Source: BOG-908 sp964244695 (GTDB lineage: Bacteria > Pseudomonadota > Alphaproteobacteria > Acetobacterales > Acetobacteraceae). From it: a DNA stretch of 17,317 nt. Positions within the stretch are counted from its first letter, which is position 1; the number at the start of each line of letters is the position of its first letter. Below the pieces are notes generated by a model. The model had not been told where the DNA came from, searched no databases, and saw only the letters and a list, made by a program, of their open reading frames with translations. The translations under genes were made by a program, and so were the position numbers. Location: positions 1-17,317 of the forward strand of contig CAXTJZ010000059.1 of assembly GCA_964244695.1 (NCBI GenBank). The letters run 5' to 3'. Shown in pieces: positions 1 through 6,399 of this stretch.

Positions 1-63
1 CTTGCCATGCTGCCGCTCAGGCCCGGTGCGCGCGGCGGGTTGAAGAGAGTGCTTGTTGCCCAT
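1..63 (-). CDS. Possible start of a divergent gene, cut by the window edge
   Basis: A minus-strand ATG at 63 opens a frame that runs without a stop to position 1, giving 21 visible residues beginning MGNKHSLQPA. No domain can be recognised from so little, and no good ribosome binding site sits in front of this ATG. A second ATG at 70 has an AAGGGG seven bases upstream, but its frame stops at 17-19 after 17 codons. A regulator gene transcribed away from the catabolic gene would be usual here, because the gap to the right carries operator-like palindromes. That is inference from context, so the call is tentative. Confidence 0.25.
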   Translation of the reverse strand, partial: MGNKHSLQPAARTGPERQHGK

Positions 64-86
64 CAGACATGACGTTTCCCCTTGCA

Positions 87-100
87 TGACCTTTTGGTCA
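87..100. promoter_or_regulatory. Operator-like dyad TGAC-N6-GTCA, copy 1
   Basis: The sequence reads TGAC CTTTTG GTCA and extends to a perfect ATGACC-TTTT-GGTCAT inverted repeat at 86-101. Half-site centres are 10 bp apart, one helical turn, as expected for a dimeric helix-turn-helix regulator. The same TGAC-N6-GTCA architecture recurs at 2671, 2816 and 8206, always between genes. It lies immediately upstream of the candidate -35 element for the FAH-family gene. Confidence 0.6.
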
Positions 101-129
101 TTGCGTCACGTCTAACATTCTTCTAGTTT
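101..129 (+). promoter_or_regulatory. Candidate sigma-70 promoter of the FAH-family gene
   Basis: A -35-like TTGCGT (101-106) and a -10-like TAGTTT (124-129) are separated by 17 bp, 68 bp before the start codon at 197. Both hexamers are imperfect. Support is mainly positional: one palindrome abuts the -35 side and another lies just downstream of the expected transcription start. Confidence 0.3.
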
Positions 130-143
130 GGGAAACAACGGTG

Positions 144-159
144 CAATTGCCGGCAATTG
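144..159. promoter_or_regulatory. Perfect 16-bp palindrome in the leader of the FAH-family gene
   Basis: CAATTGCCGGCAATTG is its own reverse complement over all 16 bases. It lies 37 bp before the start codon and about 15-30 bp after the candidate -10 element, a typical position for a repressor operator. It does not match the TGAC-N6-GTCA dyad at 87-100, so it may bind a different protein. No second copy was noticed in the window. Confidence 0.45.
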
Positions 160-196
160 TGGGCCGCAACGCCCGTGACTTCATTGGGAGAAAGTC

Positions 197-1054
197 ATGC
201 GATTGCTGCGGTTCGAGGATGCCGGCAAGCTACAGTTGGGCGTGCTCAGAGGCGAAGACATCTTGTCTCTAGAGACGCTCAGCGGCGAATACTCGACCAT
301 GATGTCAATCATAGTCGGCGGCGACACGGCGTTGGCGCGAATCGATGCGTTGAAATCCGGCCGCACGGTCAAGCTGCAAGGCGCACGCCTGCTCGCCCCT
401 GTCGAGCGCCCCGGAAAATATCTTGCCATCGGCATGAACTATCACAAGCACGCCGCCGAAGCCGAGCGCGCCGGCGTGGCGGTTCCCAAGCAGCAGCTCT
501 GGTTCAACAAGCAGACGACCTGCATCAGCGGCCCCTTCGACCCGATAGAGCCCGGCCCGACCGAGCGCCTCGACTACGAGGTCGAGCTCGGCTACGTCAT
601 CGGCAAGCCGGCCAAGAACGTCAGCGAGGAGCGTGCCCGGGAGCACGTGTTCGGCTACTTCGTCGCCGACGACGTTTCAGCCCGTGACTGGCAGTTTCAC
701 TCGCCCACCTTCACTATGGGCAAGTCTTTCGACACGCACGGTCCGATCGGGCCGTGGATCGTTACCGCAGATGAGGTGCCCGACCCACACGCCTTGGCGC
801 TGCGGTGCTTCGTCAACGGCGAGTTGCGTCAGCAGAGCGACACTGGCGAGATGATCTACAACGTCTGGCAGCAGATCGCCTACCTCTCCGCCGCATTTAC
901 GCTCGAACCGGGTGACCTGATCGCCGCCGGCACGCCCGAGGGCGTTGGCGCAGCCTCGAACCCGCCGCGTTTCCTGCAGCGCGGCGACGTGGTGCGATGC
1001 GAGATCGACGGTATCGGCACGATCGAGAACACGGTGGCGCAACCGCACGCATAA
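197..1054 (+). CDS. Fumarylacetoacetate hydrolase (FAH) family protein
   Basis: This 285-residue cytoplasmic enzyme belongs to the FAH family, whose metal-dependent members hydrolyse, decarboxylate or isomerise 2-oxo or enol acids such as acylpyruvates and meta-cleavage products. Family signatures are in order: a variable N-terminal domain (1-65), the AIGMNYHKHA entry to the catalytic domain (78-86), the metal-binding DYEVELG segment with Glu128 and Glu130 (126-132), ADDVSARDWQ with the probable third ligand Asp159, GKSFDTHGPIGP (175-186), and AAGTPEGVG (243-251). Length is normal for the family. The ATG at 197 has GGGAG six bases upstream. It stands alone on its strand, converging with the flavin monooxygenase gene. 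The likely role is processing a ring-cleavage product of the pathway encoded to the right; the exact reaction cannot be told. Confidence 0.93.
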   Translation: MRLLRFEDAGKLQLGVLRGEDILSLETLSGEYSTMMSIIVGGDTALARIDALKSGRTVKLQGARLLAPVERPGKYLAIGMNYHKHAAEAERAGVAVPKQQLWFNKQTTCISGPFDPIEPGPTERLDYEVELGYVIGKPAKNVSEERAREHVFGYFVADDVSARDWQFHSPTFTMGKSFDTHGPIGPWIVTADEVPDPHALALRCFVNGELRQQSDTGEMIYNVWQQIAYLSAAFTLEPGDLIAAGTPEGVGAASNPPRFLQRGDVVRCEIDGIGTIENTVAQPHA

Positions 1055-1060
1055 CCGGGC

Positions 1061-1088
1061 GGCGGCAAGGCCGGCCGCCCTTGCCGCC
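1061..1088. terminator. GC-rich hairpin between convergent genes, possible bidirectional terminator
   Basis: GGCGGCAAGG (1061-1070) pairs perfectly with CCTTGCCGCC (1079-1088) around an 8-base loop. It fills almost the whole 34-bp gap between the stop codons of two converging genes. No T-run follows on either strand, so it is not a textbook intrinsic terminator. Confidence 0.45.
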
Positions 1089-2585
1089 CTAGCCTTGCAA
1101 CGCCTTCTCGTAAGCCGACAGCAGCACGGCCGCGCTGCCTGTTCCGAACACCACCCTGTCCGGCCGCACCAGAACAGCATCGGCATCGTGGCCGTCCAGC
1201 CAGCTGCCCAGAGCGTCACGGAAGGGTGCGAGGCGGCTGCCATCCAGATCGACCACGTCGAGGACGGGCGATTGCGGGGCGCGGGATCCCTGCGCGGTCT
1301 TCACCAGAAGCCAGGCGCCGTCGCCCAGCACATCGTCCAGCCGCGTCTGGCCGTCCGGCGCCTGCGCCACGGGCTGCGGAAACAACGCGCCCGCGCCGGG
1401 TGTCCCTTCCATCAGCAAGCCTTGCTTGAACGGTGAGAAGGCGACGGAAGGGGGCGGCACACCGGCGGCGCGGGCGGCGAGCATATGGGCGTCACGCGCG
1501 GCAGCCATCTCAGGGTCCAATGTGCAGACCACGCGGCCGAGTTCGATTGCCAGGTCGATCACCTCGCGCGCGTGCGGCAGCCGCTCCTGCTCATAGGTGT
1601 CCAGCAATGCATCGCTGGCCTCGCCGCGTATCACGGCGGCCATCTTCCAGGCGAGATTGAAGCCGTCACGTATGCCGGAGCACATGCCCTGGCCGGCCAT
1701 GGGCGGCATCTGGTGGGCGGCGTCGCCGGCGATCAGCACCCGGCGGTTCCGCCAGGTGCGCGCAATCAGGCCGTGAAAGCGGTAGACCGCCTTTCGCTCC
1801 AGGACAAGGTCGGACCCGTAGTTCCACGCGGCCACCAGGCCCTCCGCAAAACCATCGGCAAGCGCGGTCTCCGCGGTCTCGCCAGGCAACAGCATGAATT
1901 CCCAGCGGTGGCGGCCCGGTCCGGTCAGCACGCACGTAGTTGGCCGGGCGGGGTCGCACATCTGCAGGTTGATCTCGGACAGCCTGTCCCGCCCGCCGAT
2001 CGTCACGTCCACCACCAGCCAGGGCTCGTCGAATGCGAGGTCCTCGAGCGTCATCCCCGCGCGCTCGCGCACCGGCGAGGCACCGCCGTCGCAGCCGACC
2101 AGGAAACGTGCCCTGACTTGCTCCTGCCTGTCAGGCCCGGCCAAGGTGGCCGTCACGCCCACCTCGTCCTGCACGAAGGCTTGGAAGCTGTGTTGTAGCC
2201 GGACGGCGATCTTCCTCTCGCTCTGCACCAGGTTCCGCAACACCCGTTCTAGTCCCGGCTGGTGGAACATATAGCCGCTGGCCCAGCCTTGCGGCGTCGT
2301 GGGTTGGCGTTTGATGCAGAACAGCGTCTGGCCGCTTGCGCTACGGAACTCGTAGTCGGGGGCTTCGATGATGTGCGGCTTCAGAGCCTCGGCAATGCCG
2401 AGATCCTGGAATATCCGCATGATCTCCGCATCGAAATGTACAGCGCGCGGAAGCGGGTGGATGTCGGCGGCTCGGTCGACGGCCAGCACGGAAAGGCCCT
2501 GGCGCGCCAGTAGCGCTGCGAGCGCCACTCCCGCGGGGCCGAGCCCCACGACAAGCACGTCGGCATCGAAACCTTCCTTGTTCAC
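1089..2585 (-). CDS. FAD-dependent aromatic hydroxylase, MhpA-like
   Basis: This 498-residue protein is a class A flavoprotein monooxygenase of the phenol hydroxylase / 3-(3-hydroxyphenyl)propionate hydroxylase group. Such enzymes use NAD(P)H and O2 to hydroxylate a phenolic ring. Visible motifs are the dinucleotide-binding GLGPAG (14-19) ending in the ribose-binding acidic LAVDR (34-38), the DG motif GCDGG (164-168), and the GD motif GDAAHQMPPMAGQG (287-300) followed by GIRDGFNLAWK. Residues from about 360 to 498 form the thioredoxin-like C-terminal domain of this group. The start is GTG, with GGAG eight bases upstream; no better ATG precedes it. The gene is divergent from the BKACE gene across a 259-bp region with two TGAC-N6-GTCA dyads. 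It probably makes a diol for the dioxygenase at 5248. The substrate is not determinable. Confidence 0.92.
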   Translation of the reverse strand: MNKEGFDADVLVVGLGPAGVALAALLARQGLSVLAVDRAADIHPLPRAVHFDAEIMRIFQDLGIAEALKPHIIEAPDYEFRSASGQTLFCIKRQPTTPQGWASGYMFHQPGLERVLRNLVQSERKIAVRLQHSFQAFVQDEVGVTATLAGPDRQEQVRARFLVGCDGGASPVRERAGMTLEDLAFDEPWLVVDVTIGGRDRLSEINLQMCDPARPTTCVLTGPGRHRWEFMLLPGETAETALADGFAEGLVAAWNYGSDLVLERKAVYRFHGLIARTWRNRRVLIAGDAAHQMPPMAGQGMCSGIRDGFNLAWKMAAVIRGEASDALLDTYEQERLPHAREVIDLAIELGRVVCTLDPEMAAARDAHMLAARAAGVPPPSVAFSPFKQGLLMEGTPGAGALFPQPVAQAPDGQTRLDDVLGDGAWLLVKTAQGSRAPQSPVLDVVDLDGSRLAPFRDALGSWLDGHDADAVLVRPDRVVFGTGSAAVLLSAYEKALQG

Positions 2586-2670
2586 GCTAAATTCTCCGGA
2601 TCAGGACGGGGACAGGCCATCGCGCGCTCGGCTTCAAGGATGTGCATGCATCGCGTCCGTGGCTCCTCGT

Positions 2671-2684
2671 TGACTGTTCCGTCA
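2671..2684. promoter_or_regulatory. Operator-like dyad TGAC-N6-GTCA, copy 2
   Basis: The sequence reads TGAC TGTTCC GTCA within a TTGAC-N6-GTCAT context, in the divergent region between the flavin monooxygenase and the BKACE gene. Its reverse complement matches copy 4 (8206-8219) at 12 of 14 bases, including part of the spacer, more than the half-sites alone require. It lies 86 bp upstream of the GTG start of the monooxygenase. Confidence 0.55.
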
Positions 2685-2737
2685 TGTATGCCGTGACTGC
2701 CACCTTTTGTTCAAGCATGCCAGGCGGCGTGCACCTC

Positions 2738-2754
2738 CTGCGCGGGAAGCGCAG
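2738..2754. other. Small hairpin in the divergent region
   Basis: CTGCGC (2738-2743) and GCGCAG (2749-2754) form a perfect 6-bp stem around GGGAA. It lies between operator copies 2 and 3 in the untranslated region before the BKACE gene. Its role is unknown. Confidence 0.3.
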
Positions 2755-2815
2755 CAAAAGCAAGGCGGGTTGCCAACCAACGGCCGGCATGGTCAAACGT
2801 CACGAAAGACGAAGT

Positions 2816-2829
2816 TGACGAAGCAGTCA
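2816..2829. promoter_or_regulatory. Operator-like dyad TGAC-N6-GTCA, copy 3
   Basis: The sequence reads TGAC GAAGCA GTCA, again in a TTGAC-N6-GTCAT context. It ends three bases before the ribosome binding site of the BKACE gene, a position suited to repression by blocking elongation or initiation. It is 145 bp from copy 2, centre to centre, close to 14 helical turns, so looping between the two is conceivable. Confidence 0.5.
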
Positions 2830-2844
2830 TGAAGGGAGGTTCGG

Positions 2845-3771
2845 ATGGCGCGTAAGGTCATTATCAGTTGCGCCGTCACCGGATCCATCCACACCCCGAG
2901 CATGTCGCCGTTCCTGCCAGTGACACCAGACCAGATCGCCGCCGACGCGTTGGCCGCGGCCAACGCCGGCGCGGCGATCGTACACCTGCACGGGCGGGAT
3001 GCCGGCAGCGGCCGGCCATCTGCCGATCCGCAGATCTTCGCCCAGTTCATGCCTAAGATCAGACAGGCCACCGACGCGATCCTGAACGTGACGACAGGGG
3101 GCGGCATGGGCATGTCGATGGATGATAGGCTCGCCGCCGCGCAGTGGGCGAAGCCGGAACTCGCGTCGATGAACATGGGATCGCTCAACTTCAACATCTC
3201 CGGTGCCGGATCCCGCATCACCACGTGGAAGCATGACTGGGAAAAGCCGTATTTGGACTCCTCGGCCGGCATGATTATGTCTAACACTTTCGTGCAGATC
3301 GAGCGTGGCCTGCGACAACTGGGCGAGAACGGCACCCGTTTCGAGTTCGAGTGCTACGACATCGGCCACCTCTATAACCTTGCGCATTTCGTCGATCGCC
3401 AGCTCGTCCAACCACCGATCTTCGTGCAGGGCGTGTTCGGCGTCCTGGGCGGCATTCCTGCCGAACCGACGCATCTGGTCCATTTCAGCGAAACCGCAAC
3501 GCGCCTGTTCGGCCGAGACCACCTGCTTTCCGCCTTGGCGGCCGGCAGGCAACAGATCCCGATGATCACGCTGTCCGCCATACTCGGCGGCAACGTCAGG
3601 GTCGGGTTGGAGGACAGCTTGTTCGCCGGCCCCGGAACACTCGCGAAATCCAGCGCCGAACAGGTGGTGAAGATACGCACCATCATCGAAGCTATGGGGT
3701 TGGACGTGGCGACGCCTGCCGAAGCGCGCGCGATGCTCGCAACTAAGGGCAGCGACAAGGTTGCTTTCTAG
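2845..3771 (+). CDS. BKACE-family beta-keto acid cleavage enzyme (DUF849)
   Basis: This 308-residue TIM-barrel protein belongs to the family founded by 3-keto-5-aminohexanoate cleavage enzyme (Kce). Members use Zn2+ to condense a beta-keto acid with acetyl-CoA, giving acetoacetate and a new CoA thioester. The sequence shows the N-terminal strand VIISCAVTGSIHTP (5-18), the zinc-binding VHLHGRD (46-52, His47 and His49), FECYDIGHL (167-175), and the conserved GGNVRVGLEDSL near the C-terminus (248-259) with the expected zinc-ligand Glu256. AGGGAGG five bases before the ATG fixes the start. It leads a + strand run with the P450 60 bp downstream. In this setting it probably handles a beta-keto acid formed after ring opening or side-chain oxidation. 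Substrate choice in the family is broad and is not predicted here. Confidence 0.92.
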   Translation: MARKVIISCAVTGSIHTPSMSPFLPVTPDQIAADALAAANAGAAIVHLHGRDAGSGRPSADPQIFAQFMPKIRQATDAILNVTTGGGMGMSMDDRLAAAQWAKPELASMNMGSLNFNISGAGSRITTWKHDWEKPYLDSSAGMIMSNTFVQIERGLRQLGENGTRFEFECYDIGHLYNLAHFVDRQLVQPPIFVQGVFGVLGGIPAEPTHLVHFSETATRLFGRDHLLSALAAGRQQIPMITLSAILGGNVRVGLEDSLFAGPGTLAKSSAEQVVKIRTIIEAMGLDVATPAEARAMLATKGSDKVAF

Positions 3772-3831
3772 ACAAACCGGTCTGGCAGACGCCAAACGGC
3801 AAAATACGACTCACCCCGGGGACACAAACCA

Positions 3832-5049
3832 ATGTCCGCAACCAACACGCAACCGTCAGCAGATCAGCAGGTGCCGACCTATGATGGCGACTTCTGGTCC
3901 GACGAGGTGTTGGCCGATCCCTACCCCACCTACCGGCAGCTGCGCGCGGCTGGCCCGGCGGTCTGGTTGAGCCGGCACAACGCCTGGGCGCTTACCACCC
4001 ACGCGGCAGTGCGCGAGGGGCTGCGGCTCGCCGACGTGTTCTCTTCGGCCAAAGGCTGCACGATGAACGCACCGATGAATGCGGCATCAGCCGGCGTCAT
4101 GCTCGCGTCGGACGATCCGCATCACCGCGAGCTCAGATCGGTGTTCTCGCGGCCGCTGACACCCCTTGCAATCGCCATGCTTAGGCCGCGTCTTGCTGAA
4201 CAGTCCGACGCGCTTGTGGAACGCCTGGTCAGCAAGCGGCGCTTCGACGCGGTGAGTGAACTCGCGCAATATCTGCCGATCACCGTGGTCAGCGAACTCG
4301 TCGGCCTGGGTGACGAGGGCAAGTCCAAGATGCTTGCTTGGGCCGTTGGCATCTTTAACGCGTTCGGCCCGGATACGCATGCACGCACCCTGTCAGGCAT
4401 GGCGATCGCCGCCCAGGCCTTTGCCTACCTGCACACCGTGGACAAAACCACGCTCTCGCCCGACGGCTGGGGAATGAAGCTGTTCGAGGCGGCCGAGCGC
4501 GGCGAGCTTAGGGAAGAGTCCGCCAAGGCCATGCTGATGGATTATCTCGCTCCCGCGCTGGATACCACTATCAATGCTACAAGCAGCGCCATCTGGCTAT
4601 TCGCGCAGAACCCGGCGCAATGGGACAAGTTGCGGCTGAGCCCAGAGCTGATCCCCGGCGCCATCGACGAGGTTCTGCGTCTGGAGTCGCCCATACGTGC
4701 GTTCTCGCGCTACGTCACGCGTGACCACAAGATCGGTGAAGTGACAATAGGTGCCGGCTCGCGTGCCCTGGTGCTGTATGCGAGCGGGAATCGCGATGAG
4801 CAGAGATACGCGAATGCGGAGCGCTTCGATATCGGACGCAAGGCGCGCGACCACCTCGCCTTCGGCCACGGCACCCATATCTGCGCGGGCATGTACCTTG
4901 CAAAACTTGAAGTTAGCGTGCTGCTGGAAGCCTTGGTGAAACGAGTCGGACGCTTCAACATACGCGAGGCGCACCGGGAGCCGCACAACACGCTTCGCGG
5001 GTTGGCGCGGCTTGTTGTCGACGTCGAGCCGACGAACAGTGAAGCGTAG
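3832..5049 (+). CDS. Cytochrome P450, similar to aromatic-acid P450s (CYP199/CYP203-like)
   Basis: This 405-residue soluble bacterial P450 has all core motifs. They are the I-helix LAPALDTTINAT (239-250) with Asp244 and Thr245/246 for oxygen activation, the ExxR of the K helix EVLR (280-283), and the haem-binding loop FGHGTHICAG (344-353) with axial Cys351. The APxLDTT form of the I-helix and the SRPLTPLAI region recall, from memory, the CYP199/CYP203 group that oxidises or O-demethylates para-substituted benzoates and cinnamates. That subfamily guess is inference. The start ATG has GGGGA nine bases upstream. Electron donors (a [2Fe-2S] ferredoxin and its reductase) are not encoded in the window. 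It is placed between BKACE and the extradiol dioxygenase, consistent with generating a phenolic hydroxyl early in the pathway. Confidence 0.95.
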   Translation: MSATNTQPSADQQVPTYDGDFWSDEVLADPYPTYRQLRAAGPAVWLSRHNAWALTTHAAVREGLRLADVFSSAKGCTMNAPMNAASAGVMLASDDPHHRELRSVFSRPLTPLAIAMLRPRLAEQSDALVERLVSKRRFDAVSELAQYLPITVVSELVGLGDEGKSKMLAWAVGIFNAFGPDTHARTLSGMAIAAQAFAYLHTVDKTTLSPDGWGMKLFEAAERGELREESAKAMLMDYLAPALDTTINATSSAIWLFAQNPAQWDKLRLSPELIPGAIDEVLRLESPIRAFSRYVTRDHKIGEVTIGAGSRALVLYASGNRDEQRYANAERFDIGRKARDHLAFGHGTHICAGMYLAKLEVSVLLEALVKRVGRFNIREAHREPHNTLRGLARLVVDVEPTNSEA

Positions 5050-5247
5050 AAGAAAGCAGTCTTTTTTCGGAAAAGGACCAAAAATTCTTACTTCACTGCG
5101 CCGGCACCACTAAGCCTCTGCTCCAAAGAGGATAAGGACTGCTGAAAAGGCCTGGCGATAAAAACTTTCTGCTTCATTTTTCAAAAAATTTACACCTTGC
5201 TTGCTTTCTCCGAATAGTCACTCTCCACCGAAAATAGGAGGTTCCGA
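5050..5247. repeat. AT-rich gap with inverted-repeat element A
   Basis: The gap after the P450 stop is far richer in A and T than its neighbours. It holds a forward repeat at about 5055-5098 with a hairpin GTCTTTT(T)/(A)AAAGGAC (arms 5059-5066 and 5071-5078, one G-T pair). A second segment at about 5141-5208 is clearly related to 11085-11151 of element C, and reads as an inverted, diverged copy of the first. The whole unit is about 155 bp. See elements B and C. It may act as a terminator behind the P450, or it may be an inserted miniature element; the sequence does not decide. Confidence 0.5.
5189..5218 (+). promoter_or_regulatory. Candidate promoter of the extradiol dioxygenase gene
   Basis: TTTACA (5189-5194, five of six -35 matches) and AATAGT (5213-5218, four of six -10 matches) are 18 bp apart, and the start codon follows 29 bp later. 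It overlaps the end of repeat element A, so the element may have supplied the promoter. Confidence 0.3.
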
Positions 5248-6141
5248 ATGGTCCATGCATTCCGGCTTGGCTACATCGAATTGGGCACTGAGTCGCTTGA
5301 AGCCGAGCAGCAGTATTTTGAGCAGACCATCGGGGCCACCGTGTCGGAGTACACCCCCACCGCACGCTACATCAGCCTGGGCGTAGACCACCACAACCTG
5401 GCCGTGGTACAGCACGAACGTTCCACAATGCTGGCGATCGGCCTGTGGGTCACGGGCGGCTCGGCCGCCGGCATCGCCGCTCACCTCGGTGGCCTCGGCA
5501 TCGACCATCAGGTGAAGCACGACGCAAGACCAGGTGTGCCCGAACTCGTTGAGGTCGATGCGCCTGCGAGCGTCAAGCTGCACCTGTTTCCGCGCATGGA
5601 GCAGCCAGCACCAGGCTTCCGCCAGCATGGCGTTTGTCCGGTGGGGCTAGGACATGTAGCACTCGCCACGCCGGAGGCGCCCGCCCTCACCAGCTTCCTG
5701 ACCGACGTTCTCGGCTTCCGCACCACGGACTGGTTCGAAGGATTGGCGACCTTCCTGACCTGCAACCACGAACACCACGTCATGAACATGATACACGCGC
5801 CGGTCGCCAAAACGCAGGTGCATCACATAGCGTTCGGGCTACGCGACAGCGCACACCATTATCAGGCGGCGGACAGGCTCGCGTACTCGGGCGTACCAAT
5901 CGTCTGGGGGCCTTCTCGCCACACCGCGGGGCACAATTACGCATCCTACCATTTCGACCCGTCCGGCAACCTTATCGAACTGTACTCTGACATGGATATA
6001 TTCATTCCGGAATTAAACTGCTTTGAGCCCCGCCCTTGGCACGATCACCTGCCCCAGCAGCCAAAGGTGTGGCCGCTTGCAGAGCTGAGTACGTGGAGCA
6101 AGACTTTCGGCTTCGACCTGGCATCGGTGCTGGCTATCTGA
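5248..6141 (+). CDS. Type I extradiol ring-cleavage dioxygenase (VOC family)
   Basis: This 297-residue protein has two VOC-fold modules (about 1-115 and 130-260), the architecture of Fe(II) extradiol dioxygenases that open catecholic rings next to the diol (meta cleavage). The expected iron ligands are all in the C-terminal module: His136 in GLGHVAL, His192/193 in QVHHIAF, and Glu244 in NLIELYSD. Active-site context such as SRHTAGHNYASYHFDP (223-238) is also typical, so the protein looks catalytically competent. AGGAGG six bases before the ATG gives a very strong translation start. It follows the P450 across a 198-bp AT-rich gap and is the probable ring-opening enzyme of the cluster. Related VOC proteins cleave substrates from catechol to bicyclic diols, so the substrate is open. 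Confidence 0.9.
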   Translation: MVHAFRLGYIELGTESLEAEQQYFEQTIGATVSEYTPTARYISLGVDHHNLAVVQHERSTMLAIGLWVTGGSAAGIAAHLGGLGIDHQVKHDARPGVPELVEVDAPASVKLHLFPRMEQPAPGFRQHGVCPVGLGHVALATPEAPALTSFLTDVLGFRTTDWFEGLATFLTCNHEHHVMNMIHAPVAKTQVHHIAFGLRDSAHHYQAADRLAYSGVPIVWGPSRHTAGHNYASYHFDPSGNLIELYSDMDIFIPELNCFEPRPWHDHLPQQPKVWPLAELSTWSKTFGFDLASVLAI

Positions 6142-6399
6142 AGCCGAGCTAACTAAGCAAAAGGCAAGCAGTCCTTTCGAAAAAGGACAAAAAGACTTTT
6201 GCATACGCTGTTCTCGTGAGAAACCGAATGCCGTAAGCCGGTGACTACCAAAAGCAGAAAGCTTGTTTTTACAAAAAGGGGAAACTCTAATTCAGTTGTC
6301 GCAGCGTTATTCTGCAGCGGGCTTTGCGAGGTAAAGGTTTTTTGTTTTCAAAAGAGAACTGCTTTTTTTACGGACCGCGGCCCGGCCCCAGCTAGAGTA
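6142..6399. repeat. AT-rich gap with inverted-repeat element B
   Basis: This gap lies between converging genes. A forward repeat at about 6164-6202 contains a perfect hairpin GTCCTTT-CGAA-AAAGGAC (6171-6188). A likely second forward copy starts near 6250. An inverted copy lies at about 6331-6369 and shares the 12-mer AAAGGTTTTTTG with the reverse complement of element C. Hand alignment of the copies gives a core of AAGC-GTCTTT-CGAAAAGGA followed by CAAAAAACCTTTGC. No open reading frame here looks like a gene. Confidence 0.5.
6337..6369 (+). terminator. Possible intrinsic terminator after the dioxygenase gene
   Basis: An A/T-rich stem (6337-6344 with 6349-6359, imperfect) around TTTT is followed by seven T residues at 6363-6369. 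It would end transcription from the + strand before the opposing amidohydrolase gene. The stem is weak, and it coincides with the inverted copy of repeat element B. Confidence 0.3.

Noticed and set aside
3803..3814. AATACGACTCAC, a 12-base match to the recognition part of the T7 phage promoter
   Set aside because: The TATAGGG initiation part is replaced by CCCGGGG, and no phage genes or vector sequence are present; judged a coincidence in the gap before the P450 gene.
5050..5247. Integron attC sites as an explanation for the structured gaps after genes
   Set aside because: The core sites expected of attC (RYYYAAC and GTTRRRY) are not seen at the ends, and the genes are far longer and more coherent than a cassette array.
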